Made by a program: the position numbers and the translations under genes. DNA of 64,000 bases, from positions 16,078,641 to 16,142,640 of the forward strand of contig NC_067206.1 of assembly GCF_026262505.1 (NCBI RefSeq), written 5' to 3'. The stretch's first letter is position 1; every line of letters begins with the position of its first letter. Positions 8,821 through 19,270 of the stretch are shown here, piece after piece. The DNA comes from Trichomonas vaginalis G3. Taxonomy: Eukaryota > Parabasalia > Trichomonadida > Trichomonadidae. The notes below the pieces were generated by a model that was given only the letters and a program-made list of their open reading frames with translations, was not told the origin of the DNA and made no database searches.

Positions 8821-9337
8821 ATATAATAGAATATATTCAGGCTCAAGTAAATTTAAGTGACCATTCAATGCCGGCTATTTGAAGAGGATAATTAATATTT
8901 GGTCCATGCATTGATGCTATAGAATTCATTCCTTATAATGGCAGTTCATTCAATGAAATGCCAATTTTGTTAAAATTTAAAATCTCTCACTTTTTAGTCT
9001 GTATTATAACAAGTTAAATCAGCATTAACATTAATACTTGAATTGAAAAATAAAATCTTTTATTTTAATGTTAGATCTATTGATTCTAATATTATTTTGC
9101 TTATATTTTTAACGATGATTGTTTATTATACAATTATTAATTATCAATTTTGTGAATGTATTTAAATGGTTTTTTGTGAAAAGCAAATATATTTAGTCAA
9201 ACAAATTAAAAGAAAAAGATATCAATAAATTTGTTCCTATAAGTTCACTCAAATTTCGAAGGGAATTTTATATTTCTTTCAAAATATTTTATAATGATAA
9301 AATTGAAAAATTTATATTGATAAGTAATATTTAATAT
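8821..9337. other. AT-rich spacer, nothing seen
   Basis: No open frame, repeat or structured signal that I can support. Confidence 0.5.
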
Positions 9338-9872
9338 TTATACATTAAGTACATGTAAATGCATTTCAAGACTCCTGAAAATTGTCAACCGCGTGTCCTT
9401 AACTTTCTTGGATAGCCTTAAATTGCGGATTGTCAGGATAAGCCTTTGTGCACTAATGGTTCTCTCGCAGGAAGCCACTGAGCAGGATGCACAAAGCAAC
9501 CAAAGGCCAATAAGTCGACTTGGTTCCTTTTTCTCTTGCCTGCATCTGACAAAGCAATAATAATCTTCTTTGTCATCATTTGTAACATTGAAAAGGCATT
9601 CTCCTTTTTCCATCCAGTTATCGAATATATTCAGCGTATTTTTAAGTTGAGCTTCGCGACATTTATGATCCTTCAGCAAATACTCAAGATAACTGTATGC
9701 ATTTTGTATGAGGGATTCGGCCTTCTGAGGAATAGGCCCTTGGTAGTTATCATTAGCTTTAGGACGCATATAGAAGAGATATTAATTTTTTTTATGCAAA
9801 GTAGAAGCGATTGCTTTAAGCATTATACTCCCGTTGATATTATCCAAGCTGCAAGACAAATTACTACTATAA
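9338..9872 (-). pseudogene. hAT transposase C-terminal part with stop
   Basis: The main block (9,769-9,338) encodes 143 residues ending in the hAT dimerisation signature: LWLLCASCSVASCERTISAQ, then IRNLRLSKKVKDTRL. Directly upstream a separate frame gives DNINGSIMLKAIASTLHKK and a TAA, which looks like the preceding segment of the same protein. It is a truncated, interrupted relic lacking its N-terminal and catalytic regions. Confidence 0.55.
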
Positions 9873-9988
9873 TTTAATTAAAATTATCAATTTTTTTTAA
9901 TTTTGTGAGCGGATTTTTGTAAGTATTCAATTTGGACCATATAATTCTTTTGTAAGCCATCAAATTGATCTATCAAGAATTATTAATT

Positions 9989-10068
9989 CAAAATATAAGT
10001 AGAAAATGAAACTAAATTTATTATAATCTATATAAATATCAATAATCTTTAATGATTATAGTCTGAAC
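9989..10068. repeat. 80-bp direct repeat, left copy
   Basis: Runs from CAAAATATAAGTAG to GTCTGAAC and ends exactly where the element at 10,069 begins. An identical 80 bp starts right after the element at 12,708. Confidence 0.95.
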
Positions 10069-10282
10069 GAAAAAACCAGAATTTTCGAAAAAGTGACACC
10101 AACTATTAAAGTTATTTTATTACTAGATTTATTTACAAATTATAAGATAATATCATTAACCGAATATATTTTTAATATAAATAAAAAACTTTGTTTATAC
10201 AAAAAATTACAATCAATCGATAAATATTATAAAACATTTATTCCAAAAAGATTAAGTAATAGGTGGGATCCTGCATATAATA

Positions 10283-11585
10283 TAGGGTGTCCAAAGGTGC
10301 GTTTAGCACAGCGCTCTATATGAGACTATTAATGGAGATATATGCTGATTATAAATATATAATAAAAAATATGAATATATGTATATGATGAGTATGTTGT
10401 ATTTTGGCGCCATGCCGGGATATAAAATGAATTTTGAGACAAGAGGCGGTTTCGCGGGAAATTTTGGCGGGATTTTTTTCATTTTTTTAATGAATCATAA
10501 AGAAAACATCCTCGCTCTTGCAAAAAAATGCAAAGACTGTAAAAAAATCTACGAGACATTGGTAAAATGCTTCGGTATGGATGCTCCTAGCTATTCCACT
10601 GTAACGTATCATGTTAGGATGTATCACTTCATGAACAAAAAGGCGCCCATCATAAAAATTGACAAAAAATCGCCGGATCAAAGAAAAATCAAAGCAATTC
10701 TTCAAGCGCTAGATGAAGACCCAAGAGCATCACTCAGAAGGATAGAGGAGATGACAAAGATACCACGTACAACAGTCAGTTATTATCTGCACAATTATTT
10801 GAACTACAAACTAGCGTATACACGTTGGGTTCCGCACAACCTTAATTCAGTTCAAAAAAAATCTAGAGTCCAATCTTCGAAAGAGCTCCTCTCTATATTG
10901 GGTGCGTATCAATCCAAGAAGTTTCGCTTTTTAGTAACAGGGACGAGTCTTGGTTTCAATATGCAACAGAAGCCAAAATCATGTGGATCCCGAAGGATGA
11001 AAATCCGCAAACATTCCCGAAGAAAAAAATTGACACACCAATGATGATGTTGTCGGTTTTTTGGGGCGTGAATGGCATCATCGCAATTGATATTCTTCAA
11101 AAACCTAATACGATGAATGCTCAGTATCTAATTGACAATGTTCTTACTCAAATTATCAATTCTGATGAGTTTGAGAAATCCAAACAACAAAAACAAAAGT
11201 TTGCAATTCATTTTGATAATTCAAGAGTTCACAAAAGTCATAAGGTAATGAATTACTTGGTGGAAAACAATGTCAAAGTTGTTCCAAACCCAATTTATTC
11301 ACCTGATATTGCACCCTCTGACTTTTATTTATTCGGCACGCTAAAAAAGAGAGCTGAAGGACGCGAATTCGCGAGTCCAGATGATCTTGAAAATTTTGTA
11401 AGAGAGCAATTTGAGCAATTTTCTCATGATGATTTAAAGCGTGTCTTTCAAGCCTGGATCGATCGCTGCGAACGCGTGATTGAATCCAATGGTGATTATA
11501 TTTAAATAAACTTTATATATATGTAACTTGTTTATTTCTATTCGCAGTATTCAGGTTTGTGCTAAACACACCTTTGGACACCCTA
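10283..11585 (+). mobile_element. mariner element, copy 1 (Tvmar1-like)
   Basis: 1,303 bp with inverted ends TAGGGTGTCCAAAGGTG and a TA duplication on each side. The uninterrupted site is visible in copy 1 of the host element near 4,695. It is nearly identical to the copy at 49,049-50,351. Confidence 0.92.
10490..11505 (+). pseudogene. mariner transposase, DD34D, frameshifted
   Basis: Cut-and-paste transposase of the mariner family. It has an N-terminal helix-turn-helix region (the first 110 residues) and a catalytic core with Asp in the GDESW block, Asp in IHFDNSRVHKS and Asp in SPDIAPSDFYLF, giving the DD34D pattern. In this copy one G is missing from a GGGG run near 10,941, which breaks the frame exactly at the first catalytic block. 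The second copy (49,129-50,144) has that run intact but another deletion. The full protein would be about 338 residues, normal for the family. Confidence 0.9.
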
Positions 11586-11894
11586 TATAATTTTATGTCA
11601 TAAAGTTTACAAATTTTAGATGGACCACAGTGAGAATGTGAGTGGTTAATTTAAAGGTGGTCTGATAAAGATATCGAAGCTTACTCAATACAGCATGAAG
11701 CAGTTTCTAATACACAATCTTACTAGTGGTGTTTCGGTCGCCAGCGCTCTCATAGGGGTGCTGATTTCAAAAACCACTACTTCAAATTATTCAACAATAC
11801 TCAATGCAGCATGAAGCAGCTACTACTGCTGTATCTTACTGGTAGTGTTCTTCGCTTCTTACTATCAACTCTAAAACTAGTTTGATGTATTATT

Positions 11895-12620
11895 TATTCA
11901 TATATAAATATATACATATATAAATATATACATATATAAATATATACATATATAAATATATACATATATAAATATATACATATATAAATATATACATATA
12001 TAAATATATACATATATAAATATATACATATATAAATATATACATATATAAATATATACATATATAAATATATACATATATAAATATATACATATATAAA
12101 TATATACATATATAAATATATACATATATAAATATATACATATATAAATATATACATATATAAATATATACATATATAAATATATACATATATAAATATA
12201 TACATATATAAATATATACATATATAAATATATACATATATAAATATACATATATAAATATATACATATATAAATATATACATATATAAATATATACATA
12301 TATAAATATATACATATATAAATATATACATATATAAATATATACATATATAAATATATACATATATAAATATATACATATATAAATATATACATATATA
12401 CATATATACATATATAAATATATACATATATAAATATATACATATATAAATATATACATATATAAATATATACATATATAAATATATACATATATAAATA
12501 TATACATATATAAATATATACATATATAAATATATACATATATAAATATATACATATATAAATATATACATATATAAATATACACATATATAAATATACA
12601 TATATATAAATATATAAATA
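11895..12620. repeat. Expanded 16-bp microsatellite
   Basis: About 45 units of CATATATAAATATATA with one or two shortened units, against about 18 units in copy 1. The long Tyr/Ile-rich frames on the minus strand are by-products of the repeat. Confidence 0.95.
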
Positions 12621-12707
12621 ACAAAATACAATCAAAAATAGTGTTTGGAAATTTAAGGTTAAGTGTCACTTTTCTAGTGTCACTTTTTCGTAAATTCTAC
12701 CACACTC

Positions 12708-12787
12708 CAAAATATAAGTAGAAAATGAAACTAAATTTATTATAATCTATATAAATATCAATAATCTTTAATGATTATAGTCTGAAC
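12708..12787. repeat. 80-bp direct repeat, right copy
   Basis: Identical base for base to 9,989-10,068. Confidence 0.95.
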
Positions 12788-13799
12788 TATATTTTAAGAA
12801 GTGTTTCGACCCCAGACCTCAACGTCCGAACCTGTGGCTTGGTGAGTAAATATGATGTGGCATAATAAATATATTGATATTGTTTGTTATCGAATCTATC
12901 ACTTTTTACACTCAAATATATTTAAAATCGTTTTTCATTTCGAAATTTTCATTGCCACTTTGTATATTAATAGATATATGGATAAATAGAAAGATTTTAA
13001 AGTATGAAGATCGCATATGCATGCAATTTTGAGAAATTTGCAAAGTATCCAAATATTAAAAATTTAATGAATCATAAATAAATGTAACTTATAAAAACAT
13101 CCAAATTTTCTATTTAAATTCGGATTTAATTTTAAGATATTTTTTCAAAGATTTACATGATTACAATTTTTAAAAAAAATTCAAATAAGAAGTTCTTATT
13201 ATAATAAACATAATGGTAAAAATAAATTTACCCTTGTCAGACGATTATTTAATTTTTCAGATAAATAATCGTATTCCTGGACTAGGGATTTCCACATAAA
13301 CTATTTTTGCAATATATACTTTCTATTTCTGCAAGAAAAATTACCATTTTCTATCAAATTTTCAGTCGAAACACTTCGATATTTTAACATTTTATTCAAT
13401 ATAAGAGAAATAAAATAAGGCATAAAAATATCATAGCATAATTATTGGATAAATGCATTAATGAATTATTTATACAGTAGTGACAAAATCTCGGACCAAA
13501 AAGTGACTTTGAATAATGTAAACTATACAAAATTTTGTAAAGTATTCAAAGATATCGTCTTTTCCTAGATTGCATTTCTTCACCTTCAATTCTAAAAAAT
13601 CATTTAATATAGATATTTTTATTCACATATAATAGCTAAATTGTTTTATATTTATTTGGATCAAATCTCGGTTTAGGTGTTTTATGAGATTTCGCATCCA
13701 TAATTTTAATAATTTTTTCTATCTGTATGATCAATTCTGGAAAGAACTATATAAACATTTCTGCGAAATCTCTCATCGAGAAATTGTGAGCAGCAATTG
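12788..13799. other. AT-rich spacer, nothing seen
   Basis: A short GC-richer piece near 12,800-12,842 is the only deviation. No gene, tRNA or repeat supported. Confidence 0.5.
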
Positions 13800-13953
13800 A
13801 GAGAAAACAGAGAAAGGGACAGACTAGCCCATTGTCACTTTTTAATTTCGCAAATGAACGCTTATGGAGTGGAGTTTTTGGGTAAATCTGATTTGCTTAT
13901 AAATGAAATAAAATCAAAAGAAACCATATTGGCATTATATTATGCAAAAATAA

Positions 13954-14402
13954 ATGATCTTACTTAGTACTTTTAAAGTTAATTTCAGAAAAAATTTGAC
14001 ACAATGGTATCCGGCACATACAAGTTGTGTACAACCAAAATATAAGTTGGTTTAAACATATATTGCTATATCTCATGATCTTACTTAGTACTTTTAAAGT
14101 TAATTTCAGAAAAAATTTGACACAATGGTATCCGGCACATACAAGTTGTGTACAACCAAAATATAAGTTGGTTTAAACATATATTGCTATATCTCATGAT
14201 CTTACTTAGTACTTTTAAAGTTAATTTCAGAAAAAATTTGACACAATGGTATCCGGCACATACAAGTTGTGTACAACCAAAATATAAGTTGGTTTAAACA
14301 TATATTGCTATATCTCATGATCTTACTTAGTACTTTTAAAGTTAATTTCAGAAAAAATTTGACACAATGGTATCCGGCACATACAAGTTGTGTACAACCA
14401 AA
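13954..14402. repeat. Tandem array, 121-bp period, 3.7 units
   Basis: Unit begins ATGATCTTACTTAGTAC and contains GTATCCGGCACATACAAG. Successive ACTTAGTAC sites are at 13,961, 14,083, 14,204 and 14,325. It lies between the left end and the transposase gene, the same place as the arrays in the other MULEs here. Confidence 0.95.
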
Positions 14403-14564
14403 ATTTCATATCCCTAGTTTTACATTTATGTTTAGTTTTATTTCACCTAATTTTCAAAGATCATAATTGAATTAGATGGCCAAGCTATTCAAAACACGAC
14501 CAAGCTTATCAAAATAAGATCAATATATTCAAAATTCTTTATTCTTTCAAATCATTTCATTTTA

Positions 14565-15101
14565 ATGCAGATCCAAGATCACGAACTCACATATATCGAG
14601 TTGCTTAAGTATGGAGTGCAACAAGAAATCCAAGCAGGTTGTAGTTATTCATATAAAACTAGGAAAGAAAGAAATCAAATCCAATTTAATTGTAAGTGGC
14701 CGAATTGTCCATGTCGCTTCCTTGTTGATACACTTCCCGATGACAAGTACCACATACGAAAATGTATTAACACCCACAATCATTCTGCCCCTTTTCCAAA
14801 CAAATCACAACAAATTACATCATATTTTTATAGATCTTATTTAACAAGATATTTTGAATCAAATCAAGACCGTGTTTACGCACAATTAAGGTGTTTCAAA
14901 GATCTTAATATCCCATTTGATAGTGGGATCATTCCGGAAATGTTTCAACAAGAGATTTCGAAGAAATGACACAATTTAAAAAAAGTCGAATGCATCAGTA
15001 TGCTTGAAGCTGTTCAGAAAGGTCTGAAAAATGATACACTTGATCCCAACATTGTTTACTCAACATTAAAAATATTATTGCAAAGAAAACATTTGATTTA
15101 A
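14565..15101 (+). pseudogene. MULE transposase with internal deletion
   Basis: The first 134 codons encode the N-terminal zinc-binding region of a MULE transposase: CKWPNCPCRF, then NTHNHSAP. It is close to the start of the protein at 19,271. After a stop at 14,969 the sequence resumes at the extreme C-terminus (KKVECISMLEAV, ending in TAA at 15,101). The whole catalytic core, about 330 codons in the relative, is missing, so the element depends on a relative for movement. Confidence 0.8.
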
Positions 15102-15477
15102 TAAACATTTAATTTATTATAATTAATTTTTTATTACAGTATAGTAAAAAATGCTATAAATAAATTATTATATTTTATTAAAATGTGACTTTTAATAGTA
15201 AGTGAATAAAATAAATCAGGAATTGGGAAAGAAATAAGGTTAATTAAAAATAATGAAAATTACAAGTTTAAGGTTAATGAAAAAGTGACAATGGGCGAGT
15301 TTGTCCCCCACTCAGAGAAAACATTTTTTGGCTTAATAAAGCTGAAAGTCAAAATGTTTTTAAGTATATACAATAAGGTATTTGGAATCATCGGATTTTC
15401 TTGATTTGGTGGACAATGCGGTTGATTTCAGAAAAAAATTGTTTCGTTTTCTGGCCGGAAAACTATATTATATTAAT

Positions 15478-17552
15478 TGTTGTGCATGAAAATTCGGTTC
15501 ACTTCACTTCTGACAAAAGTGACAAGTTTACATGGCAAAAATATATAGGGTATTTTTTTTAAAAGTAGTTATCTTTATATATAAAAATAAAACTTTTGAT
15601 ATATTTGAGTAAATGATTTATTAATTTATTTATTTTTTTTAAATCAAATCATATAAATATATATATATATATAATAGTGAAATAGAACAAGAGATAATTA
15701 TTGATGATTAAATTGTAGACGAGGATAAAAGTTTAGATAAATTAATAAAATTAGTGTGGAATCAGACAAATTTCGGGTTGTTTGGGAAGGAATTGTTGGC
15801 TATGATGTACTGATTCATGATCAGTACATCATAGCCAACAATTCCTTATACAAAGTTCAAAAACTTGGGTGCAATCAGTTCTGATTGCACCCAAGTTTTT
15901 GAACTTTCTCGAGGGAATGGAAGGGTAAGAGGTATATATTCATAATGTATACCTCTTACCCTTCCATTCCCTCTCTGACAGCGGGAAACTTTGTCTGAAT
16001 GTTAAACTATTCAGACAAAGTTTCCCGCTGTTTGCGAAGGAATTGTTGGCTATGATGTACTGATTCATGATCAGTACATCATAGCCAACAATTCCTTATA
16101 TAAAGTTCAAAAACTTGGGTGCAATCAGAACTGATTGCACCCAAGTTTTTGAACTTTCTCGAGGGAATGGAAGGGTAAGAGGTATATATTCATAATGTAT
16201 ACCTCTTACCCTTCCATTCCCTCTCTGACAGCGGGAAACTTTGTCTGAATGTTAAACTATTCAGACAAAGTTTCCCGCTGTTTAGGAAGGAATTGTTGGC
16301 TATGATGTACTGATTCATGATCAGTACATCATAGCCAACAATTCCTTATACAAAGTTCAAAAACTTGGGTGCAATCAGTTCTGATTGCACCCAAGTTTTT
16401 GAACTTTCTCGAGGGAATGGAAGGGTAAGAGGTATATATTCATAATGTATACCTCTTACCCTTCCATTCCCTCTCTGACAGCGGGAAACTTTGTCTGAAT
16501 GTTAAACTATTCAGACAAAGTTTCCCGCTGTTTGCGAAGGAATTGTTGGCTATGATGTACTGATTCATGATCAGTACATCATAGCCAACAATTCCTTATA
16601 TAAAGTTCAAAAACTTGGGTGCAATCAGAACTGATTGCACCCAAGTTTTTGAACTTTCTCGAGGGAATGGAAGGGTAAGAGGTATATATTCATAATGTAT
16701 ACCTCTTACCCTTCCATTCCCTCTCTGACAGCGGGAAACTTTGTCTGAATGTTAAACTATTCAGACAAAGTTTCCCGCTGTTTGCGAAGGAATTGTTGGC
16801 TATGATGTACTGATTCATGATCAGTACATCATAGCCAACAATTCCTTATATAAAGTTCAAAAACTTGGGTGCAATCAGAACTGATTGCACCCAAGTTTTT
16901 GAACTTTCTCGAGGGAATGGAAGGGTAAGAGGTATATATTCATAATGTATACCTCTTACCCTTCCATTCCCTCTCTGACAGCGGGAAACTTTGTCTGAAT
17001 GTTAAACTATTCAGACAAAGTTTCCCGCTGTTTGCGAAGGAATTGTTGGCTATGATGTACTGATTCATGATCAGTACATCATAGCCAACAATTCCTTATA
17101 TAAAGTTCAAAAACTTGGGTGCAATCAGAACTGATTGCACCCAAGTTTTTGAACTTTCTCGAGGGAATGGAAGGGTAAGAGGTATATATTCATAATGTAT
17201 ACCTCTTACCCTTCCATTCCCTCTCTGACAGCGGGAAACTTTGTCTGAATGTTAAACTATTCAGACAAAGTTTCCCGCTGTTTGCGAAGGAATTGTTGGC
17301 TATGATGTACTGATTCATGATCAGTACATCATAGCCAACAATTCCTTATACAAAGTTCAAAAACTTGGGTGCAATCAGTTCTGATTGCACCCAAGTTTTT
17401 GAACTTTCCATTAACAATTGTTCAATCACATTTATACAACCCAAATCTATACCAATCATACTCTTATTCATACATCATATTTTAAAAACTTTTTTGCAAT
17501 ATGATATATGTAAAGTGTCAAAAATGAATTGAACCGAATTTTCATGCATTAC
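15478..17552. mobile_element. Hairpin-array element
   Basis: The ends are inverted repeats sharing GCATGAAAATTCGGTTCA. A 16-bp direct repeat ACTATATTATATTAAT stands immediately outside both ends (15,462-15,477 and 17,553-17,568), the likely target duplication. The left 300 bp are AT-rich and the rest is the hairpin array. No protein gene is present. A related end (GTCAAAAATGAACTGGGACC) occurs at 6,280. Confidence 0.75.
15786..17408. repeat. Array of four perfect hairpins, 250-bp period
   Basis: Six full units and one half unit, with AATTGTTGGC at 15,791, 16,041, 16,291, 16,541, 16,791, 17,041 and 17,291. Each unit has four back-to-back perfect hairpins with 22-28-bp arms. Arm starts are A GGAATTGTTGGCTATGATG, B AAGTTCAAAAACTTGGGTGC, C GAGGGAATGGAAGGGTAAGA and D ACAGCGGGAAACTTTGTCTG. 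Loops are 2-12 nt. Two unit types alternate partly, differing at TACA/TATA before B and TT/AA in the B loop. Confidence 0.95.
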
Positions 17553-17568
17553 ACTATATTATATTAAT

Positions 17569-18598
17569 GCTCGTATAGCAAGATATTCGAAATCATCGAG
17601 GAACCGGAAAGTGTTTCCATTTTTTGAGAGGAACACTTTCTGTTCTTTATTTATTTCGAAATCTATTTGAGATTTAGATCTGGCATTATGAACATAGAAT
17701 ATGTATAATATTTAAAATGAAATATATGAATTAGGAGGAAATTTGGATTTTTTTCAAATGATATAATTACTATATTTATAGTAAATATTGAGTTTTTGAT
17801 GGAAATGAACGGTAAGATGGTTATGCATGATGAGATCAATCATATTATATTGTTAGTATGTAATTTAAACAATATTTTATAATTTACATTTTATATTATA
17901 GTTAGATAATGAAATTAACATTGTTAGTACAATTGATTCAATAGCTAGTAAAAATGTATATAATAAATCAAGTATGAATTCGGATTTTTCATGAAGGAAT
18001 TAGAAAGATGAGATTTTTCTTTATTGAAATTTAATAAATAGAAAGTATATTGATGGTGAAACACATCCATAAATATGGGGAAAGCAAATATTAGCAAGAT
18101 TTCGTAAAATGTTTAGGAGAATGTTGAAAAAGGAGAAATTTTATTTTAAAAAAATTGATAAAAAATAGAAAATAAAAAATTGAAAAAATAGATAGTATAT
18201 TAATAGATAAATGCAATTATTAAAAAACAAATTTGAATTTTGATATGGGAATAAAATTATTCTCACAAATTGTAAAGATTTGAGAGCGTTTTGAAAAAAA
18301 TCAAAATTATCAAAATGGATAAATTATGAAAAGATTAATTGTGCATTTAAGTTAAATAAAAATATATTTGTAATTGAGATAATATAGGATAATTCAAAAT
18401 TTGCTTTGAAAATGCATTTGAATAGAAGAAAGAAAAATAATGTTTAAAGAAAAATAATATATAAGGCTGAATATAAAACAATAATTTGAATTCAAATTTA
18501 CAATAAAAGTATTGTTTTTTTTAAAATCAATTGAATTTTATTTTTTATTATAAAATATGAATCTTGTTTTTTAAAAATTACACCTTCTCTCAATTTTT
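17569..18598. other. AT-rich spacer, nothing seen
   Basis: No supported gene or repeat. Low-complexity A and T runs dominate. Confidence 0.5.
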
Positions 18599-18867
18599 AT
18601 TATCCTTTCAAAATTGCCGATCATTTCTTAAAAAAATTTGCATGAATTAATAATTTGATTTGTTTATTAAAATATATTTGATTTATCTTCTTTTTTAGAG
18701 AAAGGGACAAACTATCCAGTGTCACTTTTCAAAGGAATAAAAAAAATAATAAAGATGAAATAATAACATGAAATCTTATATAAATATAATTTTATCTAAA
18801 TAGATAAATGAATTAAGCAGTTTACAGTTATATATATTTAATGAGAGACAATATCTAGTTCTATGGT

Positions 18868-19130
18868 AGAAATGACTCTTAGACTCAAATAAGTAACACA
18901 GATAGAAAGTACTCAGTATAACAATTATATATGTACACTCAAAGTTAGTCGCTGCTAAAATCTTAACCTTGCATTTCGGGAAAATCTGACTAATGGCTCT
19001 TAGACTCAAATAAGTAACACAGATAGAAAGTACTCAGTATAACAATTATATATGTACACTCAAAGTTAGTCGCTGCTAAAATCTTAACCTTGCATTTCGG
19101 GAAAATCTGACAAATGGCTCTTAGACTTGT
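18868..19130. repeat. Tandem array, 121-bp period, 2 units plus
   Basis: The unit contains AGACTCAAATAAGTAACAC (sites at 18,881 and 19,002; partial at 19,123) and CCTTGCATTTCGGGAAAATC. The copy at 58,437 has one more unit. It sits between the left end and the transposase start. Confidence 0.95.
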
Positions 19131-19270
19131 TTTGATAATTAATTCTTCAATTATATTATAATTTATAACAAATTTCCTCAAACTATCTGTATGTCATTCA
19201 ATTCCCGGCCACTACATTCAATGATGGACCATTTCCTTCAAATTTTGAAATACCTTATTCAATTTGTTGT

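Larger units (their letters stand above)
10069..12707 (-). mobile_element. Non-autonomous element, copy 2, inverted and enlarged
   Basis: This is the element of 4,032-4,906 in the opposite direction. It has the same CGAAAAAGTGACAC ends. Two additions explain its size: a mariner inserted at TA (10,283-11,585) and a microsatellite grown to about 730 bp. The right end carries a small extra repeat of the terminal motif (GTGTCACTTTTCTAGTGTCA). It is flanked by 80-bp direct repeats instead of the 10 bp seen for copy 1. Confidence 0.85.
13810..15313 (+). mobile_element. MULE deletion derivative, 1.5 kb
   Basis: The ends are inverted repeats of about 35 bp sharing GAG...GGGACA...GCCCATTGTCACTTTTT. 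A 10-bp direct repeat AGAGAAAACA flanks it (13,800-13,809 and 15,314-15,323). It contains a 121-bp tandem array and a transposase gene reduced to its two ends. The terminal pattern is that of the MULE at 18,698-21,041, so it is a related family. Confidence 0.88.

Noticed and set aside
12797-12842. tRNA-like piece with GTTTCGACCCC and CGTCCGAACC
   Set aside because: It does not close into a cloverleaf on either strand; only short T-loop-like fragments are present.
15786-17408. Regular repeat that could be taken for a CRISPR array
   Set aside because: The whole 250-bp unit repeats with no unique spacers, there are no cas genes, and the context is eukaryotic.
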